This document shows, piece after piece, positions 8,957 through 17,544 of a stretch of 64,000 nucleotides of DNA (position 1 is the stretch's first letter; the number at the start of each line of letters is the position of its first letter). The notes beneath the pieces were generated by a model that was not told where the DNA came from, did not search any database, and saw only the letters and a program-made list of their open reading frames with translations. Source of the DNA: Arthrobacter sp. 9V (GTDB taxonomy: Bacteria > Actinomycetota > Actinomycetes > Actinomycetales > Micrococcaceae); assembly GCF_902506065.1 (NCBI RefSeq), contig NZ_LR732912.1, positions 404,529 through 468,528 of the forward strand, given 5' to 3'. The position numbers were made by a program, and so were the translations under genes.

Positions 8957-11900
8957 GTGATCACAGTTCTCGCCATCACCTTTGTAGCGGCAACTGTGGC
9001 GCCCTTGATCTTTCGCAAACTCGGTAGAAACGCGTTCTACGTCCTGGCCGCGGTACCCGGAGGCGCCTTCGTCTGGCTGGTCATGCAGTACGAAGCCGTA
9101 TATTCCGGTGGCGGCATAGAAGAGATTCTTCCGTGGATCCCCACCCTCAAGCTTGAACTTGCCTTCCGCATGGATCCTTTGGCCTGGGTCATGTCGCTCC
9201 TGATCCTCGGCGTGGGATCTTTGGTACTGGTCTATTGCGCCCGTTACTTCAAGAATGCGGATCCGGACCTCGGTGGGTTCGGAGCACAACTCCTCGCCTT
9301 TGCCGGAGCGATGTTCGGCTTGGTGACCTCCGATGACCTCCTGATGCTGTTCATCTTCTGGGAGCTCACCACCATCCTGTCCTACCTGCTGATCGGCTAC
9401 GCGCGCACCCGCCTCGCGGCACGCCGTTCAGCACTTCAGGCACTCATGGTCACCACCGCCGGCGGCCTGGCCATGCTCGTGGGCCTCATCATCCTGGGCC
9501 AAGCTGCAGGAACATACCGGATTTCAGCGATTCTGGACCAAGCGGGGACGCTCATCAGCGGACCCATGCAAGGAGCGGTGGCTGCCGCCGTCGTACTTGT
9601 CCTGGCCGGCGCGGTGACTAAATCGGCGCTTGTTCCTTTCCACTTCTGGCTGCCCGGCGCGATGGCGGCTCCCACTCCCGTCAGTGCCTACCTGCATGCG
9701 GCGGCGATGGTCAAGGCCGGAATCTACATTGTTGCCCGCCTTGCTCCGGGATTTTCGACGTCGGAGTTCTGGCTCCCCGTGGTTCTGGGATTGGGCCTGG
9801 CCACCATGCTGGTTGGTGGCTACCGTGCGCTTCGCCAAACCGACATCAAGCTCATCCTCGCTTACGGCACCGTCAGCCAACTCGGTTTCCTCACCATGGT
9901 GGTGGGTCTGGGGCAGCCTGACGCAGCTCTCGCGGGGCTGGGGCTGCTGCTGGCTCACGGCCTGTTCAAAGCAGCGCTGTTCCTGGTGGTAGGCATCATC
10001 GACCACCAGTCCGGAACGCGGGATATCCGCAAACTATCAGGAGTCTTCCGTTCTTCACGGGCCCTCGGAGTGGTAGCCGGTATTGCCGCTGCGTCCATGG
10101 CCGGTGTGCCGCCCTTGGCTGGTTTTGTGGCGAAAGAATCGGTGTTCGAAGCCTTCGTCCACTACGGCACCGGGGATCATGCTCCGACGTGGGGCATCTG
10201 GATTCTCCTTGGGCTGGTCATTGGTTCCATCCTCACTTTCGCCTACAGCGCCCGCTTCATGTGGGGGGCGTTTGCGGTCAAGCCGGGCGTAGAACCCACA
10301 CCTTTCAAACCCATCAAACCTGCGTTCCTGGCCGCCCCGGCCATCCTGAGCCTCCTGACCATCGCCTATGGCGTGTGGCCGGTGCCTGTGGACACTTGGA
10401 TCCAGCCTTACGCGGCGCTGTTCGTTGACGGGCAGGAAGCGGCCGACGCCGGACACTTGGCTTTGTGGCACGGCATCACCCCTGCGCTGGGACTCACAGC
10501 CATAACGTTCGCCGCTGGTGCTGCCATGTTCTACGGACGCAACCTTGTCTCCCGGATGCAAAGCGTGGTCCCGGACTGGGTGGACGGGGACAGGGCTTAC
10601 CAGAACACCATCGGCGCCTTGGACGATGTTGCAGTCTGGGTAACAGGCCGCACACAGCGTGGTTCGCTGTACTTCTACCTTGCGGTGATCCTTACGGTTG
10701 CTTTTGCGGTCCCGTTGACGGCGCTGATAGTGGCGAACAAGCCTTTGCCCGACGGCATCTATCTCATCGACCCCAACTCTCCGCTGCAGTTGGTGGCAGG
10801 AGCCGGAATCGTTGTGGGTGCGCTGGCTGCGGTCCGTGCCAACAAACGGTTCCTTGCCGTTCTCATGGTGTCCGTCACCGGCTATGGCATCGCACTGATG
10901 TTCGCCTTGCAGGGCGCACCGGACCTCGCCCTGACCCAGATGCTGGTGGAAACAATAGTGCTGGTGGCGTTCGTGCTGGCCATGCGGAGCCTACCCGCGG
11001 AGCTCAGGGACAGGACCGGCGGCAGGCTGCGGGTAATCCGCGTGATCATTGGGGCAGCGTTCGGCATCACCATGATCTTTGTTGCGATCTACGCCATGGG
11101 CGCACGCGTGGCTACTCCCATTTCGCTTGATTTCCCGCGCTTGGCCTATGAAGGCGGCGGCGGTCTGAACGTTGTCAACGTAACCCTCGTGGACATTCGG
11201 GCCTGGGACACGTTCGGCGAAATCTCCGTGTTGGCGATTGCGGCCACGGGCGTTGCCAGCCTGATATTCGTCCGCAGCCGAGGCGACCGCATCAAGACCT
11301 CGGACGCCGTGCCGGAAGGCAGCGTGGGACGCCGCACCGGCGTCGACCGCGATTCGCGGGACGGTGCCACGCTGGCCGTTGCCAGGAAGTTCAGCGATGT
11401 CACCCGCGATGCCTGGCTGGTGGCGGGTCGGACCCTCGCGCCGGAGCGACGCTCCATCATCTTTGAAGTAGTGACCAGGCTGATCTTCCACTCGATGATC
11501 GTCTTCTCCATCTACCTCCTCCTGGCCGGCCACAACCTGCCGGGCGGCGGGTTCGCGGGCGGCCTCACCGCAGGCCTCGCCCTCACTATCCGGTATCTGG
11601 CCGGTGGCCGGTTCGAGTTGAGTGAGGCAGCGACCATCAGTGCCGGAACGCTTCTGGGGACGGGACTGGCGACGGCGGCGGCCTCGGGTGTGGTTCCGCT
11701 TTTCCTCGGCGGACAGGTGTTCCAAAGCGCGATTATCGAGTTCTGGCTGCCGGTCTTTGGCGACGTCAAGTTCGTCACCTCCACGATCTTCGATATCGGC
11801 GTGTACATCGTGGTTGTGGGGTTGGCGCTCGACGTCCTTCGCAGCCTCGGGGCCGAAATCGACGAGCACTTCGAAGGCAAAGGCGCACCGCTGGCGGAGG

Positions 11901-11974
11901 AAGATGGCGCCGAGCATCCTGAGCTCGCCCACGAAGCCGCCCAGTCCGCTGCGCTCGGGAAGGTTAACCCATGA
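8957..11974 (+). CDS. mrpA: Na+/H+ antiporter subunit A, fused A-B type
   Basis: First gene of the mrp operon, 1005 aa. Residues ~1-620 are the MrpA/NuoL-like proton-channel region (FRMDPLAWVMSLLI; LTTILSYLLIGYARTR; the TPVSAYLHAAAMVKAGIY segment shared with complex I). Residues ~640-800 are the MrpA C-terminal domains. Residues ~820-960 form an MnhB domain (FHSMIVFSIYLLLAGHNLPGGGFAGG). The separate MrpB of Bacillus is therefore fused here, as is usual in actinobacteria. The GTG at 8957 follows GGAG with good spacing. The Mrp complex exports Na+ in exchange for H+, giving salt and alkali tolerance. Its stop overlaps mrpC by 4 bases. Confidence 0.95.
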   Translation: MITVLAITFVAATVAPLIFRKLGRNAFYVLAAVPGGAFVWLVMQYEAVYSGGGIEEILPWIPTLKLELAFRMDPLAWVMSLLILGVGSLVLVYCARYFKNADPDLGGFGAQLLAFAGAMFGLVTSDDLLMLFIFWELTTILSYLLIGYARTRLAARRSALQALMVTTAGGLAMLVGLIILGQAAGTYRISAILDQAGTLISGPMQGAVAAAVVLVLAGAVTKSALVPFHFWLPGAMAAPTPVSAYLHAAAMVKAGIYIVARLAPGFSTSEFWLPVVLGLGLATMLVGGYRALRQTDIKLILAYGTVSQLGFLTMVVGLGQPDAALAGLGLLLAHGLFKAALFLVVGIIDHQSGTRDIRKLSGVFRSSRALGVVAGIAAASMAGVPPLAGFVAKESVFEAFVHYGTGDHAPTWGIWILLGLVIGSILTFAYSARFMWGAFAVKPGVEPTPFKPIKPAFLAAPAILSLLTIAYGVWPVPVDTWIQPYAALFVDGQEAADAGHLALWHGITPALGLTAITFAAGAAMFYGRNLVSRMQSVVPDWVDGDRAYQNTIGALDDVAVWVTGRTQRGSLYFYLAVILTVAFAVPLTALIVANKPLPDGIYLIDPNSPLQLVAGAGIVVGALAAVRANKRFLAVLMVSVTGYGIALMFALQGAPDLALTQMLVETIVLVAFVLAMRSLPAELRDRTGGRLRVIRVIIGAAFGITMIFVAIYAMGARVATPISLDFPRLAYEGGGGLNVVNVTLVDIRAWDTFGEISVLAIAATGVASLIFVRSRGDRIKTSDAVPEGSVGRRTGVDRDSRDGATLAVARKFSDVTRDAWLVAGRTLAPERRSIIFEVVTRLIFHSMIVFSIYLLLAGHNLPGGGFAGGLTAGLALTIRYLAGGRFELSEAATISAGTLLGTGLATAAASGVVPLFLGGQVFQSAIIEFWLPVFGDVKFVTSTIFDIGVYIVVVGLALDVLRSLGAEIDEHFEGKGAPLAEEDGAEHPELAHEAAQSAALGKVNP

Positions 11975-12471
11975 GCATCAACCTGACCCTGTTGATTGTC
12001 ATGGGCGTGCTGTACGCATGCGGTATCTATCTGATTCTGGAACGCAGCCTGACCCGCGTGCTGTTGGGTTTGATGTTGCTGGCCAACGCCACCAACATCC
12101 TCATTCTGAGCACTGGAGGGTATGCCGGTCTGGCGCCACTGTTCAGCAAGGAAACCAACCCGGAGGCGTACAGCGATCCACTGCCCCAGGCGCTGATCCT
12201 GACCTCGATCGTCATTTCCTTCGCTGTGACGGCCTTCATGCTTGGCATCATCTACCGCACATGGGTTCTGGCCCGTCAGGACGAGATCCAGGATGACCTC
12301 GAAGACATGCGTGTGGCCAAGACGCCGAGCTTTGATGCCGAGGACGACGCCGTTGTCCCGTTGGAAACCTCGGAGTTCGCCGTTACCCCGGCAAGCCCTG
12401 CGGATCGAGATAAACCGGACGCCACAGAGACCCCCAATACGGCAACAACCCAGGAAGGAGGCAGCGCGTGA
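11971..12471 (+). CDS. mrpC: Na+/H+ antiporter subunit C
   Basis: A 166-residue membrane protein homologous to MrpC and complex I NuoK. Three transmembrane helices are visible: LLIVMGVLYACGIYLILE; RVLLGLMLLANATNILIL; and the ALILTSIVISFAVTAFML helix characteristic of NuoK/MrpC. The last ~60 residues form an acidic, disordered cytoplasmic tail longer than in Bacillus MrpC. It overlaps mrpA and mrpD by 4 bases each (ATGA and GTGA), indicating coupled translation. Confidence 0.93.
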   Translation: MSINLTLLIVMGVLYACGIYLILERSLTRVLLGLMLLANATNILILSTGGYAGLAPLFSKETNPEAYSDPLPQALILTSIVISFAVTAFMLGIIYRTWVLARQDEIQDDLEDMRVAKTPSFDAEDDAVVPLETSEFAVTPASPADRDKPDATETPNTATTQEGGSA

Positions 12472-14081
12472 ATCTCGCAAACCTGTCGCCGCTAGCTGTC
12501 CTCCTGCCAATTCTGGGTGCTGCCCTCGCATTCCTGCTGATCCGTCACCACACCGCTCAACGCGTGGTGAGCATCGGCATTCTCAGCGCGACGCTGCTGC
12601 TCGAATGCCTGCTCCTGATCTCCGTCTGGGACGGGGGAACCACCTCGGTTACGTTGGGTGGATGGCTGCCGCCGTGGGGCGTGGTCCTGGTGGTGGACCA
12701 GTTCTCCTCGCTCATGCTGGTGGTCTCAACCGTGGTGAGCCTCGCCGTGCTGATCTACGCAACGGGTCAGGGTATGGCCGACGGGGACCAGGAAGCCCCG
12801 GTCTCAATCTTCCACCCCACTTATCTGATCCTCGTTGCGGGTGTGTCCAATGCGTTCCTGACCGGTGACCTCTTCAACCTCTATGTCGGTTTCGAGATCC
12901 TACTGACGGCAAGCTACGTGCTGATGACCCTGGGCGGAACGGGCCCGCGTATCCGTGCAGGCGTCACGTACGTAGTGGTTTCCGTGGTGTCATCCGTACT
13001 GTTCCTCATTGCGATTGCCATGATCTACGGGGCCACCGGAACCATCACCATGGCGGACCTGGCCATCAAGCTCGCGGAACTGGACCAAGGCACCCAGAAC
13101 CTCCTGCACGTGATGCTGCTGGTGGCGTTCGGCATCAAGGCAGCAGTTTTCCCGCTGTCCTTCTGGCTTCCGGACTCGTATCCCACCGCCCCCGCGCCGG
13201 TGACCGCCGTGTTCGCGGGCTTGCTGACCAAGGTGGGCGTCTATGCCATGGTCCGCACGGAAACGCTCCTGTTTCCGGGCGACACCCTCAATGTCCCGCT
13301 GATGGTGGTGGCGTTACTGACCATGATTGTCGGAATTCTGGGCGCCTTGGCCCAGAGTGACATCAAGCGTCTCTTGTCCTTCACCCTGGTAAGCCATATC
13401 GGTTACATGGTGTTTGGCCTCGCCATGAGTTCCGTGGCAGGGCTGGGCGCCGCAGTCTTCTACGTTGCCCACCACATCACCGTCCAAACAAGTCTATTCC
13501 TGGTCACAGGACTGATCGAGCGTCGTGGCGGAAGCTCCTCCATTGACCGTTTGGGTGGCTTGGCGAAGCTCTCTCCATTGCTGGCTTTACTGTTCTTCAT
13601 TCCGGCAATGAACCTGGCAGGTATTCCACCGTTCTCAGGTTTCCTCGGAAAACTAGGACTGCTGCAGGCAGGTGTGGAGTTGGGAACGCCGCTGGCGATC
13701 ACGCTGGTAGTAGGCGGTGTGGTGACCAGCCTGCTGACCCTGCTGGCAATCGCCCGTGTCTGGAACAGGGCGTTCTGGCGCAAACCGGAAGACGCCGAGT
13801 ACCCGGACCCTGTGCTGCAAACCCCCGGAAATGTAGGGGTGCTGCCGCGGACCATGGTGGGGTCCACCGCTGGACTGGTGGTATTCGGTGTTGCACTGAC
13901 AGTTTTCGCGGGCCCGTTGTTCAAGGTTGCTGATGGCTCCGCTGAAATCATGTTGGACCGTTCGGCGTACATTCACTCCGTGCTGGGGGATTCCGTGGTG
14001 GTGCCGCCGCTGGCACAGCCGGACGAAGCGCAGAAGGATCTAACTGCATCGGACGATGCTCGGACAGGTGATGCCAAATGA
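12468..14081 (+). CDS. mrpD: Na+/H+ antiporter subunit D
   Basis: A 537-residue proton-translocating membrane subunit related to NuoM/NuoN. It shows the LTGDLFNLYVGFEILLTASY segment with its conserved Glu, FGIKAAVFPLSFWLPDSYP with the conserved Lys, and FAGLLTKVGVYAM with a second key Lys. About 14 hydrophobic segments are visible. A GTG start overlaps the mrpC stop. With MrpA it provides the antiport machinery. The C-terminal ~30 residues are hydrophilic. Confidence 0.95.
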   Translation: MNLANLSPLAVLLPILGAALAFLLIRHHTAQRVVSIGILSATLLLECLLLISVWDGGTTSVTLGGWLPPWGVVLVVDQFSSLMLVVSTVVSLAVLIYATGQGMADGDQEAPVSIFHPTYLILVAGVSNAFLTGDLFNLYVGFEILLTASYVLMTLGGTGPRIRAGVTYVVVSVVSSVLFLIAIAMIYGATGTITMADLAIKLAELDQGTQNLLHVMLLVAFGIKAAVFPLSFWLPDSYPTAPAPVTAVFAGLLTKVGVYAMVRTETLLFPGDTLNVPLMVVALLTMIVGILGALAQSDIKRLLSFTLVSHIGYMVFGLAMSSVAGLGAAVFYVAHHITVQTSLFLVTGLIERRGGSSSIDRLGGLAKLSPLLALLFFIPAMNLAGIPPFSGFLGKLGLLQAGVELGTPLAITLVVGGVVTSLLTLLAIARVWNRAFWRKPEDAEYPDPVLQTPGNVGVLPRTMVGSTAGLVVFGVALTVFAGPLFKVADGSAEIMLDRSAYIHSVLGDSVVVPPLAQPDEAQKDLTASDDARTGDAK

Positions 14082-14644
14082 GTCGTAAACCGATCTCGTT
14101 CCGCACAGAACTGCCGCTGCTCATATGGTTGGTCATTGTGTGGGGTGCGTTGTGGCGGGACTTCAGCCCAGGCAACCTGCTGTTCGGTGCCCTGATCGCC
14201 GTGCTGGTGGCCAAGTTCTTCTACCTTCCGCCCGTGGAGCTCAGCGGCAGGTTCAACATCCTGCGCGCCATACCGTTTGCCCTGATGTTCATCGCCAAAG
14301 TGGTGGCAGCGAGCTTCCTGGTGCTGTACCTGGCCGTAGCCAAAGGACCCAAGGTACGCAGCGCCGTCGTCGCCGTTCCGTTGCGGAGTCACTCCGACCT
14401 CATGGTGACGGCCACCGGTCACGTCATCTCGCTGATCCCGGGCTCCCTGGTGGTGGAGGTGGATCGCTCCACTTCCACGCTGTATTTGCATGCACTGAAC
14501 ATTTATGAAGAGGCAGACATCGACAAAATCCGTCAGGAAACCCAAGACATCGAAGCAGGACTGATCCGCATTATGGGTACACGCGAAGAAGTCGAGGCAC
14601 TCAAAGCCGAACAACGTCCCGGGCTGGAAGAGGCGGCGCTATGA
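14078..14644 (+). CDS. mrpE: Na+/H+ antiporter subunit E
   Basis: A 188-residue MrpE-family protein with two or three N-terminal hydrophobic helices (LPLLIWLVIVWGALWRDFSP, GNLLFGALIAVLVAKFFY). The soluble C-terminal region carries the conserved SLIPGSLVVEVD and LYLHALN motifs. MrpE is needed for complex assembly and stability. Coupled by ATGA overlaps at both ends. Confidence 0.93.
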   Translation: MSRKPISFRTELPLLIWLVIVWGALWRDFSPGNLLFGALIAVLVAKFFYLPPVELSGRFNILRAIPFALMFIAKVVAASFLVLYLAVAKGPKVRSAVVAVPLRSHSDLMVTATGHVISLIPGSLVVEVDRSTSTLYLHALNIYEEADIDKIRQETQDIEAGLIRIMGTREEVEALKAEQRPGLEEAAL

Positions 14645-14919
14645 AGGAAATAGTTCTGGTGGTGACAGCCGTGATCCTTAGCCTGGCCGCCGCTGGTGCG
14701 ATTATCCGAATCGCGATCGGCCCGTCCCTTCTGGATCGCGTTCTGGCATCGGATGTATTGCTGGCCATCCTTGGCGCCGCCCTGGCGATCGACATGGCGC
14801 TGAACAGGCACCTGAACAACCTGATGTTGCTGGTGGCGCTGGCGGTGATCGGGTTCATTGGCTCGGTGACCGTGGCACGGTTCGTGGCAGAGCGAAGGGA
14901 CCAGAGCAATGAGTCCTGA
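14641..14919 (+). CDS. mrpF: Na+/H+ antiporter subunit F
   Basis: A 92-residue protein with three transmembrane helices. It has the MrpF signature IAIGPSLLDRVLASDVL and a conserved Asp in the second helix (ALAIDMALNRH). Normal family length. It overlaps mrpE by 4 bases and mrpG by 11. Confidence 0.93.
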   Translation: MKEIVLVVTAVILSLAAAGAIIRIAIGPSLLDRVLASDVLLAILGAALAIDMALNRHLNNLMLLVALAVIGFIGSVTVARFVAERRDQSNES

Positions 14920-15298
14920 AACCACAGGCTTTGACGCCGTGATTGATGCTGTCACCGCAGTGTTCCTGGTGGTGGGAGCGTTGATGTCCCTTGGTGCGGC
15001 CATCGGTCTGTTGAGATTCCCGGACCTCATGAGCCGCATGCACGCAGCCACCAAACCCCAGGTCCTGGGCTTGTTCCTCATGCTTGCCGCGATCGGTCTC
15101 CAGATGCGGACCTGGTGGGTATGGCCGGTTCTGTTGGTGGCATGGATTTTCCAGCTCCTAACAGCACCCGTCTCAGCCCACATGGTGGGGCGCTCCGCCT
15201 ACCGCACCAAGCACGGACACCGCGAAAAGCTCACCAAAGATGAACTTGAGGCCGTGGTCCAGAGGGCGGCTGCCGGCCAGGAACCCTCCGAACGTTAG
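14909..15298 (+). CDS. mrpG: Na+/H+ antiporter subunit G
   Basis: A 129-residue last subunit of the mrp operon. Three hydrophobic helices are visible, with the MrpG signature GLLRFPDLMSRMHAATKPQVLG. The remainder (AHMVGRSAYRTKHGHREKL) is a hydrophilic tail. The ATG lies 11 bases inside mrpF. A long hairpin directly follows the stop. Confidence 0.93.
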   Translation: MSPETTGFDAVIDAVTAVFLVVGALMSLGAAIGLLRFPDLMSRMHAATKPQVLGLFLMLAAIGLQMRTWWVWPVLLVAWIFQLLTAPVSAHMVGRSAYRTKHGHREKLTKDELEAVVQRAAAGQEPSER

Positions 15299-15363
15299 GC
15301 AACGCGGGGTCATATCCGGCCCCCAAACCCTCTGGGAATGGGCCCGGAATGATCCCGCGTTGC
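15299..15363. terminator. bidirectional hairpin between mrpG and the DUF4235 gene
   Basis: An imperfect inverted repeat of ~24 bases (15299-15323 with 15340-15363) begins GCAACGCGGG and ends CCCGCGTTGC. It sits between two convergent stop codons, fitting a shared terminator. No strong T tract is present. Confidence 0.6.
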
Positions 15364-15378
15364 TTCTTCGGAGGACGC

Positions 15379-15639
15379 TTAGACGATGTCGTGGCTCTTG
15401 GCGAAGCGCGCGATGGCACGCTGGGTGCCGCGGCTCGCCAGAACCTGGATGAGCGTGCTGACAAAAGCGGAGATCAGTGCGAAGGTCAGCGCCGAGCGCA
15501 GGCTGGATTCCGTGTCGTCATGGCCCAAGGGTGGCTTGTTGCCCGTGGCCTTTTCCCAGCCTTTATTGACGAGTTTGGTGCCCACAAAGCCAGCTCCGAG
15601 GCTCACTCCGGCACCGATCAGCTTGAAGAAGAGGTTCAT
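15379..15639 (-). CDS. DUF4235 small membrane protein
   Basis: An 86-residue protein. Residues ~5-25 are hydrophobic with a Gly-rich pattern (LIGAGVSLGAGFVGTKLV), followed by NKGWEKATGNKPP and a second hydrophobic helix (ALTFALISAFVSTLIQVLA) before a basic tail. This is the layout of the actinobacterial DUF4235 family, whose function is unknown. It is 36 bases downstream of the NUDIX gene on the same strand and may share its transcript. Confidence 0.8.
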   Translation of the reverse strand: MNLFFKLIGAGVSLGAGFVGTKLVNKGWEKATGNKPPLGHDDTESSLRSALTFALISAFVSTLIQVLASRGTQRAIARFAKSHDIV

Positions 15640-15675
15640 GCCCCCAGCCTAGCTGGCTACGGCCCGTCTCAAGCG

Positions 15676-16353
15676 CTAGCGACGGTTTTCCCGCTCCTTG
15701 AGGAACGCAGCCAAAGAGCCAACCGGGGCCAACACCGGAATAACGTCGTGTTCGGCCCGCCAAACTTCTTCCACTGTCCTGAACCCGGCAATTTCCTTGA
15801 GCAGGTAATACGTGGGTGGCATGAGCTTCAAAGAGCCGGCCGCCTCGGCTGCCAGAATCTCCTCCACCGGCATCCACAGTGATTGCCACGCTTCCGTGGT
15901 TTGGTGCTGGGGTGCCGCACCCGGAGAGGGCTTGGCAATGTAGAAGTAGGTGTCGAAGCGCTTGGGCATGTCTATGGGCGTGATCCAATTGGCCCACGGG
16001 CGCAGGTTGGAGGCCTCGATGCTGAGCCCCGCCTCCTCTTGAACCTCCCGGATGGCTGCCCTGAGCACTGTCCCGGCGTTTTTCGCTGCCTCGTCCGGCT
16101 CCGCGCCGATGGAGCTCTGGTTCCAGTCGGCTGCGTGACGTTGAAGCAGGTCCTCCGGGTAATCCCATCCGGACCCGTCCACAGAATCCACGCGTCCTCC
16201 CGGAAAGACCACCATGCCGGCGGCGAAGTCCATGGTGCTGACCCTGTGCTGGACAAAAGCCTCAATCCCGTCCGGGGCGTCACGGAGCAGGATGACGCTG
16301 GCGGCCAACCGTGCTTGGGACGCAGTTGAGTCTGTGATGGGAAGGTCCGTCAT
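15676..16353 (-). CDS. NUDIX hydrolase
   Basis: A 225-residue protein with a NUDIX fold of the NUDT19-like type, in which the Nudix box is split by an insertion. VFPGGRVD lies near residue 50 and the REVQEEAGL helix, with the metal-binding Glu residues, near residue 105. In canonical members these are about 12 residues apart. NUDT19-type proteins act on CoA-like substrates, but the substrate here is not determined. The ATG at 16353 is the natural start. The upstream region carries the 73-bp tandem repeat. Confidence 0.85.
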   Translation of the reverse strand: MTDLPITDSTASQARLAASVILLRDAPDGIEAFVQHRVSTMDFAAGMVVFPGGRVDSVDGSGWDYPEDLLQRHAADWNQSSIGAEPDEAAKNAGTVLRAAIREVQEEAGLSIEASNLRPWANWITPIDMPKRFDTYFYIAKPSPGAAPQHQTTEAWQSLWMPVEEILAAEAAGSLKLMPPTYYLLKEIAGFRTVEEVWRAEHDVIPVLAPVGSLAAFLKERENRR

Positions 16354-16407
16354 GAAAATGTGCCCCTTTGCCGCGCCGAAGTCTTCTGGTTCATTCTCTC
16401 AGGTCCC

Positions 16408-16626
16408 CGTGTTGTGGGGCCTGGTGTGCGTGCTTGGGCGTGGGGTTGGGGTGTAGAGAGGGCCTGGCATCGCGCGTCCTCGTGTTGTGGGGCCTGGTGT
16501 GCGTGCTTGGGCGTGGGTTTGGGGTGTAGAGCGGGCCTCGCAACGCAGCCCCTCGTGTTGTGGGGCCTGGTGTGCGTGCTTGGGCGTGGGGTTGGGGTGT
16601 AGAGCGGGCCTGGCATCGCAGCCCCA
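16408..16626. repeat. three tandem copies of a 73-bp repeat
   Basis: Copies at 16408-16480, 16481-16553 and 16554-16626 begin CGTGTTGTGGGGCCTGGTG and differ at only a few positions, mostly in the last third. They are GT-rich on the plus strand. Short reading frames across them arise from the repetition and show no sign of being translated. They fill the space between the NUDIX gene and the TPP riboswitch. Confidence 0.95.
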
Positions 16627-16717
16627 AGCCCGAATTGTGACCACATGCCCACCACGGACCAGCGCCCTCCATGGACTCAGGTGTAAACTGAATCCGCCCA
16701 TCAGGGCAGATTTGATA

Positions 16718-16835
16718 CGACAGGGGAGCGCCGCCGTCGGACTCTGCAGAGATGCGGAAGACGCGAGGGCGCTGAGAGTGCGGACAGCCGCAGACCCTCG
16801 AACCTGATCCGGTTAGTACCGGCGCAAGGGAGTCG
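16718..16835 (+). promoter_or_regulatory. TPP riboswitch (THI element)
   Basis: The aptamer contains the expected conserved segments in order: GGGGAGC, GCTGAGAGTGCGG, ACCCTCGAACCTGATC, GGTTAGTACCGGCG and AAGGGAG. They are closed by a CGAC/GTCG P1 stem. It lies ~90 bases before ykoE. Thiamine pyrophosphate binding should repress the transporter operon. Confidence 0.96.
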
Positions 16836-16897
16836 AGCTTCTCAGAGTGTCCGGATCCGGGCGGCGCATGCCACGCGGATTCCGGGGAGCACTTTCC

Positions 16898-16917
16898 CCT
16901 CCTGTAACCTCAGGAGG
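16898..16917 (+). promoter_or_regulatory. Shine-Dalgarno-sequestering hairpin of the TPP riboswitch
   Basis: CCTCCTG (16898-16904) pairs perfectly with CAGGAGG (16911-16917) across a 6-base loop. The second strand is the ykoE ribosome binding site, 6 bases before the ATG at 16924. This suggests translational control: TPP would favour this stem. Confidence 0.75.
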
Positions 16918-16923
16918 CAGAAA

Positions 16924-17544
16924 ATGACCACGGTAAACGTGAAGAAGACCAGTTATAACTGGCGTGTTGTAGACATTGTTGTGGCGGCCTTGATCGCCAT
17001 TGCCGGCGGCGTTATTTTCTGGGCGTGGTCCCAAGGCGCTGCACTGGTATCCATCCCCATGAATGCGACGTATCCGCCGCTCACCGGCCTGATCGCCGGC
17101 GGTTGGATGATCCCTGCGGTTCTGGGCATGCTCATTATCCGCAAGCCGGGCGCCGCCCTGTTCTGTGAAGCTGTTGCCGCCACGGGTGAGCTCATCATGG
17201 GTTCGCAGTATGGCACCACGGTGCTCATCTCCGGTATTTTGCAGGGCCTGGGCGCCGAGCTCATCTTTGCTGCTTTCCTTTACAAGAAGTTCAACCTGCC
17301 TACCTCCCTCCTTGCGGGCGCCGGAGCGGGACTCTTCTGCGGTTTGAACGACTCCTTCCTGCCCTGGGGCTGGAACATCGCCTATGAAGCCGTGGACAAG
17401 CTGGCGTACATCACTTTCACTACTATTTCCGGGGCGATCATCGCTGGCGGACTTTCTTGGGTTGCCACGCGCGGCCTGGCCAAGACCGGCGTGCTGAGCT
17501 CCTTCGCTTCGCGCAAGGCCGCTTCGGAGCCAGTTTTCAGCTGA
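16924..17544 (+). CDS. ykoE: ECF transporter substrate-binding subunit, YkoE family (thiamine/HMP)
   Basis: A 206-residue membrane protein. About five or six hydrophobic helices are visible, with the YkoE-type segments VVDIVVAALIAIAGGVIFWAW, GLIAGGWMIPAVLG and GELIMGSQYGT. It is the S component that captures hydroxymethylpyrimidine or thiamine for an energy-coupling-factor transporter. The TPP riboswitch upstream and the ATPase and T-component genes downstream support this. Its stop overlaps the ykoD start by one base (TGATG). Confidence 0.93.
   Translation: MTTVNVKKTSYNWRVVDIVVAALIAIAGGVIFWAWSQGAALVSIPMNATYPPLTGLIAGGWMIPAVLGMLIIRKPGAALFCEAVAATGELIMGSQYGTTVLISGILQGLGAELIFAAFLYKKFNLPTSLLAGAGAGLFCGLNDSFLPWGWNIAYEAVDKLAYITFTTISGAIIAGGLSWVATRGLAKTGVLSSFASRKAASEPVFS

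Noticed and set aside
16408..16626. CRISPR array
   Set aside because: The 73-bp units are directly adjacent with no unique spacers, and no cas gene is present.
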